Below, in pieces: positions 44,013 to 51,750 of a DNA stretch of 64,000 nt. Every line of letters starts with the position of its first letter. Position 1 is the first letter of the stretch. Both the position numbers and the translations under genes were made by a program. This DNA comes from Comamonadaceae bacterium. Its GTDB lineage: Bacteria; Pseudomonadota; Gammaproteobacteria; Burkholderiales; Burkholderiaceae_C. The stretch lies in the NCBI GenBank assembly GCA_947456305.1, contig CANGPN010000003.1, forward strand, positions 1 through 64,000, given 5' to 3'. Under the pieces are notes generated by a model. That model was given only the letters and a program-made list of their open reading frames with translations. It did no database searches and had not been told where the DNA came from.

Positions 44013-45047
44013 ATGGCTCAGTGTTCAGACCGTTTGCCTATTGCCCTCAGCATGGGGGATCCGGCAGGCATAGGGCCGGAAACTATTCTCAAAGCGTTTG
44101 CCTTGCATGCCGCAGACATGCAAGGCGTTTGCGTGATCGGTAATTTCTCTGTGATGCAACGACAGCAGGCGTATTTGTCCGCGCATTTGCGGTCGGCCAT
44201 TCAGTGTCACAAAGTAATTGCGCCTGCGGATGCGCTGCAGTTGCCGACCGGTCATGTGCCGGTGATCAACGTCACAACCGATGCAGACATTCAGACAGGC
44301 AGGGTCACAGCAGCGGCCGGCCGGATGGCGGCTGACGCCGTGAGCTGGGCCGCGAGGGCTGTGTTGCGAAATGAATTCAGCGCTCTGGTCACTGCGCCTT
44401 TGCATAAAAAAGCTTTGTCGCTGGCAGGCGTGGATTTTCCCGGTCATACCGAGATGCTGCAAGCGCTATCGGCGGAACACCTGGGTCTGCCGGTGGCGAA
44501 AGTGCCTGTGCGCATGATGTTAAGTAGTCCGGGTTTGCGGGTAGTGCTTGTCAGTATTCACGTGTCATTGCGTCAGGCAATTGATGCAGTGACCACGGAC
44601 AATGTTTTGCAAACGCTGGACATTATTCACCGCAGCTGGCCGTCTTTATGTGGCCGCAATCCACGCATCTGGGTGGCGGGATTGAATCCGCATGCTGGTG
44701 AAGAGGGTTTGTTCGGGCTGGAGGAAATACAGGTGATTGCGCCTGCCGTTACCCGGGCACGGGTGCTAGGAATACAGGTTCAGGGACCGTTTCCGCCCGA
44801 CACCGTATTCATGCAGGCGCGCAAGGCTCGGGGCGATGACGCACCCGATGTGGTGGTGGCCATGTACCACGATCAGGGCTTGATTCCGGTGAAGTTCTTG
44901 GGCATTGAGCACGGCGTGAACCAAACTCTGGGCCTGCCGTTTGTGCGAACCAGCCCTGACCACGGCACAGCTTTTGACATTGCAGGACAAGGATTGGCGG
45001 ATCCCCGCAGCTTGCTGGCGGCAGTGCGTGCTGCTCGAGGTCAATAA
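44013..45047 (+). CDS. pdxA: 4-hydroxythreonine-4-phosphate dehydrogenase
   Basis: NAD-dependent enzyme of the DXP-dependent vitamin B6 pathway. The 344-residue protein has SMGDPAGIGPETILKA at the N-terminus, PLHKKALSLAG and GHTEML for metal and substrate binding, NPHAGEEGLFG, and the YHDQGLIPVKFLG and RTSPDHGTAFDIAG motifs. It ends at a long AT-rich hairpin. Confidence 0.95.
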   Translation: MAQCSDRLPIALSMGDPAGIGPETILKAFALHAADMQGVCVIGNFSVMQRQQAYLSAHLRSAIQCHKVIAPADALQLPTGHVPVINVTTDADIQTGRVTAAAGRMAADAVSWAARAVLRNEFSALVTAPLHKKALSLAGVDFPGHTEMLQALSAEHLGLPVAKVPVRMMLSSPGLRVVLVSIHVSLRQAIDAVTTDNVLQTLDIIHRSWPSLCGRNPRIWVAGLNPHAGEEGLFGLEEIQVIAPAVTRARVLGIQVQGPFPPDTVFMQARKARGDDAPDVVVAMYHDQGLIPVKFLGIEHGVNQTLGLPFVRTSPDHGTAFDIAGQGLADPRSLLAAVRAARGQ

Positions 45048-45057
45048 ATAGCGGCCA

Positions 45058-45091
45058 CAAACAAAAGAATACTTTAATATTCTTTTGTTTG
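45058..45091. terminator. Long perfect hairpin after pdxA
   Basis: CAAACAAAAGAATA (45058-45071) and TATTCTTTTGTTTG (45078-45091) form a perfect 14-bp stem with the loop CTTTAA. Although AT-rich, the length and the T-rich right arm suggest a terminator between pdxA and petABC. Confidence 0.6.
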
Positions 45092-45158
45092 GTTGGTCAC
45101 TTTTCGTTCTCAATACCCTTTGAAGTTCACCCTCTGGTTTTTACTTAAGCGGCTCGGT

Positions 45159-45164
45159 TAGAAT
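45159..45164 (+). promoter_or_regulatory. Candidate -10 element of petABC
   Basis: TAGAAT lies 41 bases before the petA ATG, in the 158-base gap after pdxA. The region 17 bases upstream (GGTTTT) is a poor -35, so this is a weak assignment. Confidence 0.3.
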
Positions 45165-45205
45165 TGAGGGTTTTCGATATTCGCAATGAAATTCAGAGGC
45201 CTTTC

Positions 45206-45805
45206 ATGAGTGAAACCACAGTAGACACTGGCAAGCGCACTTGGCTGATCGCCTCGGGATGTGCCGGTGCAGTTGGAGGAGCAGCAGTCGCAGTTCCATT
45301 TATCAGCACATTCAGCCCCTCAGAGCGGGCCAAAGCCGCAGGCGCTGCAGTCGAAGTAGACATTTCAGCCATCAAGCCCGGCGAGAAACTCACCGTTGAA
45401 TGGCGCGGCAAACCGGTTTGGATTATTCGCCGCACACCCGAGCAACTGGAAGCATTGAAAAAGGTCGAAGCCCAATTGGCAGATCCTGAATCCAAACGCA
45501 AACCCGATGAATTGACACCCGCTTACGCGCGCAACCAAGCGCGCTCTATCAAGCCAGAGTTTTTTGTAGGTGTCGGCATATGTTCACATCTGGGATGTTC
45601 TCCCAGCGACAAATTCCAAATGGGTCCGCAAGCTTCATTGCCGGACGATTGGCAAGGCGGTTTCTTGTGCCCCTGCCACGGATCCACGTTCGACATGGCC
45701 GGTCGGGTTTACAAAAACAAACCTGCACCGGATAACCTCGAAGTTCCTCCCCACATGTATCTGTCAGACAGTCGTTTGCTGATCGGCGAAGACAAAAAGG
45801 CTTAA
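45206..45805 (+). CDS. petA: Ubiquinol-cytochrome c reductase, Rieske iron-sulfur subunit
   Basis: Rieske [2Fe-2S] protein of the bc1 complex, 199 residues. The N-terminal membrane anchor with a Tat-type start (GKRTWLIASGCAGAVGG) is followed by the soluble domain. The cluster ligands are in CSHLGCS and CPCHGS, plus the GRVYKNKPAP loop. It transfers electrons from ubiquinol to cytochrome c1. The start is ATG 45206; petB follows after 11 bases. Confidence 0.96.
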   Translation: MSETTVDTGKRTWLIASGCAGAVGGAAVAVPFISTFSPSERAKAAGAAVEVDISAIKPGEKLTVEWRGKPVWIIRRTPEQLEALKKVEAQLADPESKRKPDELTPAYARNQARSIKPEFFVGVGICSHLGCSPSDKFQMGPQASLPDDWQGGFLCPCHGSTFDMAGRVYKNKPAPDNLEVPPHMYLSDSRLLIGEDKKA

Positions 45806-45816
45806 AGGCAAACACC

Positions 45817-47217
45817 ATGGCTGATTTCAAAGAGATTTCCCCCAATGCGCCGCTGGCTGAAAAGGCGTTGAACTGGGTGGACAACCGTTTCCCGTTGTCC
45901 AAAATGTACAAAGAGCATTTGAGCGAGTACTACGCGCCCAAAAATTTCAACTTCTTGTATTTCTTCGGCGTGTTGTCCATGCTGGTGCTGGTGATTCAAA
46001 TCGTCACCGGCATTTTCCTGGTCATGCACTACAAGCCGGATGCAGCCACTGCGTTCGCTTCTGTTGAATACATCATGCGCGACGTGCCTTGGGGCTGGTT
46101 GATCCGCTACATGCACTCCACCGGCGCATCAGCGTTTTTCATCGTGGTTTACATGCACATGTTCCGTGGCCTCATTTATGGTTCATACCGCAAGCCACGC
46201 GAACTGGTCTGGTTGTTCGGATGTGCCATTTTCCTGGCCTTGATGGGCGAGGCATTCATGGGTTATTTGCTGCCTTGGGGTCAAATGTCCTACTGGGGCG
46301 CACAAGTGATTGTGAATTTGTTCTCCGCCATTCCTTTCATTGGCCCAGACTTGGCTTTGTTGATTCGCGGTGACTATGTGGTGGGCGATGCCACACTCAA
46401 CCGCTTCTTCAGTTTCCACGTCATCGCTGTGCCTTTGGTGCTGCTGGGTTTGGTGGTTGCGCACATCATTGCTTTGCATGAAGTGGGCTCTAACAACCCT
46501 GACGGCATTGAAATCAAGGCGCACAAGGATGCCAACGGCAAGCCCCTGGATGGCATTCCTTTTCACCCGTATTACACCGTTCACGACATCATGGGTGTCA
46601 TGGGCTTTTTGCTGGTGTTCACCGCCATCATCTTCTTCGCACCTGAGTTCGGCGGTTATTTCTTGGAGTACAATAACTTCATTCCCGCTGATCCGCTGAA
46701 AACCCCGTTGCATATTGCACCGGTCTGGTACTTCACGCCTTACTACTCCATGCTGCGCGCCATCACCAGCGAAATGATGTACGCACTCATTGTTTGCGTG
46801 ATTGCTGCAGCCTACCTTGGCGCAACACGTGCGGCCATTAGCAGCACACTCAAATCTGTCGTCATCGGCGGCGCGGTGGTGTTGGTGGGTTTGATGTTTG
46901 CCATCGATGCGAAATTCTGGGGCGTGGTCGTCATGGGCGGCGCGGTCATCATTTTGTTTTTCCTGCCTTGGCTGGATAACTGTGCTGTCAAATCCATCCG
47001 TTACCGTCCGGACTGGCATTTGTATTTGTACGTGATATTTGTCATCGACTTTGTTGTCTTGGGTTACCTCGGCATGCAACCACCTTCAGCTATCGGTGAG
47101 CGCGTTTCACAATTCGGCTCTTTGTTTTATTTCGGCTTTTTCTTGCTCATGCCTTGGTGGAGCCGTTTGGGTGAAACCAAGCCAGTGCCGGATCGCGTCA
47201 ACTTTGCCGCACACTGA
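45817..47217 (+). CDS. petB: Cytochrome b of the bc1 complex
   Basis: Di-haem cytochrome b, 466 residues, with eight or more membrane helices forming the Qo and Qi sites. Visible features are the haem-binding histidine pairs in RYMHSTGASAFFIVVYMHMF and in the SFHVIAVPL...VVAHIIALHEVG helix, GQMSYWGAQV, and the PEFGGYF (PEWY-like) Qo loop, where the usual Trp is Phe. It has the length typical of proteobacteria with the extra C-terminal helices. Confidence 0.97.
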   Translation: MADFKEISPNAPLAEKALNWVDNRFPLSKMYKEHLSEYYAPKNFNFLYFFGVLSMLVLVIQIVTGIFLVMHYKPDAATAFASVEYIMRDVPWGWLIRYMHSTGASAFFIVVYMHMFRGLIYGSYRKPRELVWLFGCAIFLALMGEAFMGYLLPWGQMSYWGAQVIVNLFSAIPFIGPDLALLIRGDYVVGDATLNRFFSFHVIAVPLVLLGLVVAHIIALHEVGSNNPDGIEIKAHKDANGKPLDGIPFHPYYTVHDIMGVMGFLLVFTAIIFFAPEFGGYFLEYNNFIPADPLKTPLHIAPVWYFTPYYSMLRAITSEMMYALIVCVIAAAYLGATRAAISSTLKSVVIGGAVVLVGLMFAIDAKFWGVVVMGGAVIILFFLPWLDNCAVKSIRYRPDWHLYLYVIFVIDFVVLGYLGMQPPSAIGERVSQFGSLFYFGFFLLMPWWSRLGETKPVPDRVNFAAH

Positions 47218-47237
47218 ACAGCCGGGAGCACATACAC

Positions 47238-47993
47238 ATGAAAAAAATTATTCTCAGTTTGCTGATCAGCTTGGCCGCCAGTTTGACGGCGCATGCCAAT
47301 TCAGACACCATCACCTGGGACAAAGCGCCTAACAAACTCAACGATTTGAGCGCCTTGCAACACGGTGCCAAATTGTTTGTTAACTACTGTTTGAATTGCC
47401 ACTCTGCGGCCTACATGCGATTCAACCGTTTGACCGACATCGGTTTAACACCTCAGGACATCAAAGACAACTTATTGTTCACCACGGACAAAGTGGGCGA
47501 AACCATGAAAGTGGCGATGGATCCCAAGCAGGCCAAAGATTGGTTTGGTGGTGCACCCCCTGATTTGACAGTGATTGCCCGTTCACGCTCCGGTCATGGC
47601 GGCACAGGTGCAGATTACCTCTATACCTATTTGCGCACCTATTACCGCGACGAGTCCAAGGCCACGGGTTGGAACAATCTGGCATTCCCCAATGTGGCTA
47701 TGCCGCACGTGTTGTGGGAATTGCAAGGCCAACGCAAGCCTGTCTATGACACCATCGAGTCGCATGGACAAGAAACACATGTGTTCAAAGGTTGGCAGCA
47801 AATCACGCCCGGCAAACTCAGCCCGGTCGAGTACGATGAAGCGGTTGCAGATTTGGTGAACTACATGCAGTGGATGGCGGAACCATCCCAAAACACACGC
47901 GTCAGAATCGGTGTTTGGGTAATGATATTTCTGCTGATCTTCATGTTCATTGCCTGGCGTTTGAATGCCTCGTTCTGGAAAGATATTCGCTAA
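47238..47993 (+). CDS. petC: Cytochrome c1
   Basis: Membrane-anchored c-type cytochrome that passes electrons from the Rieske protein to soluble cytochrome c. The 251-residue protein has a signal peptide (to about residue 22), the haem site CLNCH near residue 53, the axial-methionine region NVAMPHVLWELQGQ, and a C-terminal anchor (VWVMIFLLIFMFIAWRL). It completes petABC. Confidence 0.96.
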   Translation: MKKIILSLLISLAASLTAHANSDTITWDKAPNKLNDLSALQHGAKLFVNYCLNCHSAAYMRFNRLTDIGLTPQDIKDNLLFTTDKVGETMKVAMDPKQAKDWFGGAPPDLTVIARSRSGHGGTGADYLYTYLRTYYRDESKATGWNNLAFPNVAMPHVLWELQGQRKPVYDTIESHGQETHVFKGWQQITPGKLSPVEYDEAVADLVNYMQWMAEPSQNTRVRIGVWVMIFLLIFMFIAWRLNASFWKDIR

Positions 47994-48006
47994 GCGGATG
48001 CTCAGT

Positions 48007-48027
48007 AACCCGTTTCGGCGGGTTCTT
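48007..48027 (+). terminator. Short hairpin after petC
   Basis: AACCCG (48007-48012) pairs with CGGGTT (48019-48024) around TTTCGG, with only a short CTT after it. It may attenuate transcription from petABC into sspAB. Confidence 0.45.
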
Positions 48028-48080
48028 ACAATGGGTTACTTTCAGCCCGTTAAACCTCTCGTATTTCAGGAGCTACGCTC

Positions 48081-48692
48081 ATGATGGTCTTGTACTCTGG
48101 GACAGTTTGTCCTTTCTCTCACCGTTGTCGTTTTGTCTTGTTTGAAAAAGGCATGGACTTTGAAATCCGCGATGTCGATCTTTACAACAAGCCCGAAGAC
48201 ATCAGCGTAATGAATCCTTATGGTCAGGTGCCGATACTGGTTGAGCGTGATCTGATTCTGTATGAGTCCAACATCATTAATGAGTACATCGATGAGCGCT
48301 TCCCGCACCCGCAACTGATGCCAGGTGATCCGGTTGATCGTGCACGGGTTCGCTTATTCCTGCTGAATTTTGAAAAAGAACTGTTTACACATGTGACTTC
48401 TCTGGAATCCAGAGCGCAAAAAGCCAATGAAAAAACATTGGAAAAAGCCCGCGCACATATCCGCGACCGTCTGACTCAGTTGGCCCCGGTGTTTTTGAAA
48501 AACAAATTCATGCTGGGTGACAATTTTTCAATGCTGGATGTAGCGATTGCCCCATTGCTTTGGCGACTCGATCATTACGGTATCGAGTTATCAAAAAATG
48601 CCGCCCCTTTGCTGAAATATGCGGAACGCATTTTTTCCCGTCCGGCTTACATAGAGGCTTTGACACCTTCTGAAAAGGTCATGCGTAAATAA
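48081..48692 (+). CDS. sspA: Stringent starvation protein A
   Basis: GST-fold protein that binds RNA polymerase during starvation. The 203-residue protein has a thioredoxin-like N-terminal domain (LYSGTVCPFSHRCRFVLFEK), YGQVPILVERDLILYESNII, and an all-helical C-terminal domain. It is followed by sspB in the usual petABC-sspA-sspB order. Start ATG 48081, or the next codon ATG 48084. Confidence 0.94.
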   Translation: MMVLYSGTVCPFSHRCRFVLFEKGMDFEIRDVDLYNKPEDISVMNPYGQVPILVERDLILYESNIINEYIDERFPHPQLMPGDPVDRARVRLFLLNFEKELFTHVTSLESRAQKANEKTLEKARAHIRDRLTQLAPVFLKNKFMLGDNFSMLDVAIAPLLWRLDHYGIELSKNAAPLLKYAERIFSRPAYIEALTPSEKVMRK

Positions 48693-48697
48693 ACCGC

Positions 48698-49138
48698 ATG
48701 ATAAACATCACTCAGTCAACATCCACCAGGCCGTATTTGGTTAGGGCCTTGCACGAATGGTGTACCGACAACGGCTTCACGCCTTATGTAGCGGTATTGG
48801 TAGATGAAACAGTGCAAGTGCCGCGTGAATACATCAATAACGGTGAAATTGTGCTGAATGTCAGCTTTGATGCCACCAGCAGTTTGCAATTGAGTAATGA
48901 ATTTATTCAGTTCAAAGCCCGATTCGGTGGGGTGGCTAGAGATATCGTGGTTCCCATGGGCCGGGTAATTGCTATTTATGCACGTGAGAACGGTCAAGGA
49001 ATGGCATTCCCTGCACCTTCTGCAAGTGGCCCGACGATAGACACTGCGGCTGATTCTGTTGAGACCAATGCAGCACAGTCTAAAACCACACCCAATGCCC
49101 CTTCCCCAGGGCGGCCACAACTTAAACGTATCAAATAA
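48698..49138 (+). CDS. sspB: ClpXP adaptor SspB
   Basis: Adaptor that hands ssrA-tagged proteins to ClpXP. The folded domain (about 8-110) includes RPYLVRALHEWCTDNGFTPY, NISF-type strand residues (VLNVSFDATSSL), and FGGVARDIVVPMGRVIAIYA. A disordered tail ends in a basic PQLKRIK, the expected ClpX-binding extension. 146 residues. Confidence 0.94.
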   Translation: MINITQSTSTRPYLVRALHEWCTDNGFTPYVAVLVDETVQVPREYINNGEIVLNVSFDATSSLQLSNEFIQFKARFGGVARDIVVPMGRVIAIYARENGQGMAFPAPSASGPTIDTAADSVETNAAQSKTTPNAPSPGRPQLKRIK

Positions 49139-49184
49139 CCGGGTTTTAGTTTTTCGACTCAGTCTTGGTTAGAATATATGCAGT

Positions 49185-49260
49185 GCCGATTTAGCTCAGT
49201 TGGTAGAGCAACCGCCTTGTAAGCGGTAGGTCATCAGTTCGAATCCGATAATCGGCACCA
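49185..49260 (+). tRNA. tRNA-Thr (anticodon TGT)
   Basis: A 76-base cloverleaf with CCA encoded. Acceptor GCCGATT (49185-49191) pairs with AATCGGC (49250-49256), discriminator A. The D arm has GCTC/GAGC, the anticodon stem is ACCGC/GCGGT with loop CTTGTAA and anticodon TGT at 49218-49220, and the T loop is TTCGAAT. It reads ACA and probably other ACN threonine codons. A TAGAAT (-10 like) stands at 49170-49175, ten bases upstream. Confidence 0.97.
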
Positions 49261-49269
49261 TTTATACTT

Positions 49270-49932
49270 TTAAAACGACCGGCCTATAGACAGGCTGTAC
49301 ACCCAAGGGTCAAGGGTGATGTCAATGGTCTGGCCAGTAGATAACTTGGACGAGATTTTCAGAAATGTCTTGATGACATTCATGTCAATAAACCAAGCGC
49401 CCGGCATATAGAACCTGCTTCCCAACTGAATGCTGCTTGCAAATTTGGAGTCCACGGTCAAAGTGGTCGGGTTGCTGCTGTTGGTTCCGGTCAAGGCATT
49501 GAGCACAGTGGTTCCTTTGCCGTCGAAAAAATACGCATAGGTCAGACCGGCACCGGCATAAGGTTTGATGGTGGGGTGGTCATATGGCAACTGGTACTGC
49601 AAAATTACGGTTGCCGGCAGCGCTTTGGCGGAAGAGATTTTGCCCGCACCGGAAATAGCGCCGTCCCCGTACATACTGTGCTCGAAGGGCAATCCCAGCG
49701 GCAAGTCAACACTCCATTTGTCATTGATGCGGTAATTGATACCTCCTGCCAATTGCGTAGCCGAGTTGACATCCACTGTAGAACCGCTGACGGAAGGCGC
49801 GCTTAAATCACCGCTGGTGACTTTAGGAACAATGCTGGTGACGCCGACCCGGTAACTCCAGTTGCTGGTGTCATCTGCTTGCGCAAGCACACAGGCTAAA
49901 GCGGAAAAGAAGAAAGTTGAAAATTGTTTCAT
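49270..49932 (-). CDS. OmpW family outer-membrane protein
   Basis: Small beta-barrel porin of 220 residues. It has a signal peptide (MKQFSTFFFSALACVLAQA), alternating strand patterns (WSYRVGVTSIVPK, GGINYRINDKWSVDLPLG, KPYAGAGLTYAYFF) and a C-terminal phenylalanine for BAM recognition. OmpW barrels carry small hydrophobic compounds. The start is ATG 49932. It lies 19 bases after the SGNH lipoprotein gene on the same strand and converges on the tRNA gene. Confidence 0.88.
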   Translation of the reverse strand: MKQFSTFFFSALACVLAQADDTSNWSYRVGVTSIVPKVTSGDLSAPSVSGSTVDVNSATQLAGGINYRINDKWSVDLPLGLPFEHSMYGDGAISGAGKISSAKALPATVILQYQLPYDHPTIKPYAGAGLTYAYFFDGKGTTVLNALTGTNSSNPTTLTVDSKFASSIQLGSRFYMPGAWFIDMNVIKTFLKISSKLSTGQTIDITLDPWVYSLSIGRSF

Positions 49933-49951
49933 GATGAGTTTGCCTTGAAAA

Positions 49952-51160
49952 TTATTGAATCCAGCCTGCACGCGCAAGCGATAAAGAAACAAGCTGAGAG
50001 ATAAGTTGATGCCCGTAAGGAGTTGGGTGGAAGTTGTCGGCAAACGCATAGGTTTTCCACCAATCCGGTTTGGTTTCACCTGCAGGGATATTGGCAGACA
50101 AATAAGTGGGCGTGCAGGTGCCAAGAGTGTATGAATATGAGCCTGTTTGGCCTTGGGTACCAGGGCAAGCTGTCTTGGTGACATTGGTCAAGCCGAATTG
50201 CGCCGGCTGTCTTATCTGGTCTTCAAATGCGGTGTAAAAATCTGCAATTCGAATACGTGAGTCACCGGTTACTTTTTCATTCAGCCGTTTATTGAAAGCG
50301 TTGACCCATCCGTTAAACATCGTGTCCAAGCTTGAGATTTGCGCATCAGTCAAACCTTTAGCACTTTTTAACAACGCATAGGTTTGTGTAAATTGAACAG
50401 TTGCGGTGACTTTGGGCACATTCAAAATGGCGATTTGCTTGACACCTTTGTTCAATAAATTGGTTTTGATGCTTGCATAGAAGTAATCGGCCAAGGCCTG
50501 CATATACATCGTGCCGGCAGTCGCTCGTTTGGTTGCCTCAGTGCCGTTCAACACAGCGTCAATCTCAGAGGCACTTGTGCCACCCAAGGACTTAGTTAAT
50601 GTTAAAAATGCTGTTCCATTGTCACTACTCACCGCTAAATAAGCCTTAATCAAATCGGCAGCGTCATTGCCTCCACCGTCAATCAACACCAATTCGCTGC
50701 CGGTAAAACCTTTATTACCCATAGCGGTCAATTGCTGTGTAATGGAATAAGCAGAAGTAGGTGAAGCCCCGTTACCTAACTCTGTATTGGTGGGGTTAAT
50801 TGCTGAACGTCCGACAGCAAAACTGCTGCATTCGTCTTTAGTAGTAAAAGTGGCAAGCGCAGTCGCCGAGTAGTAACTACACAGCTTAGCAAGTCCCAAG
50901 TTTTTCGCTATGCGCTCTGACCAAATGACATAAGGCTCGTCAGCACTGGATTGGATGGAAAAAATCCGTCCGTTACCCAGTCCTTTGTTATATGTGGGGT
51001 CAAGTCCTTGAAGCGCTCCCACATCCAGCAGGCTGTCACCAGCAGTTTTGACTGCTGTGATGTTGACTTTGGCAGGTATCTCTCCACCCCCGCCACCGCA
51101 GGCCGTCAGCAGCAGGGCTGATGTACAGACTGCAACAAAAAAGAAAGAATTGGAAATCAT
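49952..51160 (-). CDS. SGNH/GDSL hydrolase lipoprotein
   Basis: Predicted outer-membrane lipoprotein esterase, 402 residues. The signal peptide ends in a lipobox (LLLTACGG). SGNH blocks: GDSLLDVG with the catalytic serine near residue 42, GGGND near residue 166, and FHPTPYGH near the C-terminus with Asp and His, so the catalytic set is complete. The mature protein begins with a Gly-rich linker. The substrate (lipid or ester) is unknown. An AGGAG (plus strand 51168-51172) precedes the ATG at 51160. Confidence 0.88.
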   Translation of the reverse strand: MISNSFFFVAVCTSALLLTACGGGGGEIPAKVNITAVKTAGDSLLDVGALQGLDPTYNKGLGNGRIFSIQSSADEPYVIWSERIAKNLGLAKLCSYYSATALATFTTKDECSSFAVGRSAINPTNTELGNGASPTSAYSITQQLTAMGNKGFTGSELVLIDGGGNDAADLIKAYLAVSSDNGTAFLTLTKSLGGTSASEIDAVLNGTEATKRATAGTMYMQALADYFYASIKTNLLNKGVKQIAILNVPKVTATVQFTQTYALLKSAKGLTDAQISSLDTMFNGWVNAFNKRLNEKVTGDSRIRIADFYTAFEDQIRQPAQFGLTNVTKTACPGTQGQTGSYSYTLGTCTPTYLSANIPAGETKPDWWKTYAFADNFHPTPYGHQLISQLVSLSLARAGWIQ

Positions 51161-51173
51161 TCGATCACTCCTA

Positions 51174-51189
51174 TATAAGATAACTTATA
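51174..51189. repeat. Inverted repeat upstream of the SGNH gene
   Basis: TATAAG (51174-51179), ATAA, CTTATA (51184-51189): a perfect 6-bp inverted repeat next to the ribosome-binding site of the SGNH lipoprotein gene, in an AT-rich 176-base intergenic stretch (51161-51336). It may be an operator or may overlap the promoter. Confidence 0.35.
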
Positions 51190-51336
51190 AATTAAAGAGA
51201 TCGATTATTTAAATTCTATTTAGCTTATTAGTGAGTAAATACCCTGAAATTCTATTAAAAAAGAAACATAAATAAATAAAAAATACCGGATTAACAGTAG
51301 ATATTTATCACATAGGTACTGTTTATAAACCGATGA

Positions 51337-51651
51337 TCAACGCGACATGATTTTGATGCGAATTTGTTGAACATTGTGGCCTTGGCTTCTCAAATGCGCG
51401 CAAATGCTCGGTAACAGTTGTCTTAATTTAGCTGCAGCCGCATTGTGCTTAACCAACACGCACCACACATCATCTTCAATCGGTCCCGCCAGTAGTTGTT
51501 CATGCAAACCGGGTGGCAGCATTGATGAGATTGTGGAAAGGTAAAGCGTGGAACGACGATGTAAACCCAGCATGCCTGATAAGGTGTCTGAATGCTCAAT
51601 GGCATGAATCACACTGGTCTGATTCAGCGGCGGGGCAGGTGGTCTGTGCAT
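51337..51651 (-). CDS. DUF721 domain protein (DciA-like)
   Basis: Small protein of 104 residues with a DUF721/KH-like domain: LYLSTISSMLPPGLHEQLLA, then VWCVLVKHNAAAAKLRQLLP, and VQQIRIKI. The related DciA loads the replicative helicase in many bacteria. Here the protein is short and divergent from secA, as in other Burkholderiales. The DciA function is an inference from the family. Confidence 0.75.
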   Translation of the reverse strand: MHRPPAPPLNQTSVIHAIEHSDTLSGMLGLHRRSTLYLSTISSMLPPGLHEQLLAGPIEDDVWCVLVKHNAAAAKLRQLLPSICAHLRSQGHNVQQIRIKIMSR

Positions 51652-51750
51652 GAGTAATTATGGGCTTTGACGCAGGTAAAATGTAAGGCTTAGACAAAGG
51701 AACACGCGTCCATGGCCAGCCACCCGGCAAGGCATGGGCGTTTTGCTTGT

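Noticed and set aside
46183-47079. Long open frame (298 codons) antisense to petB
   Set aside because: It lies wholly opposite a certain gene; its His/Gln/Asn-rich product is what results from reading a membrane protein gene backwards. No ribosome-binding site or domain.
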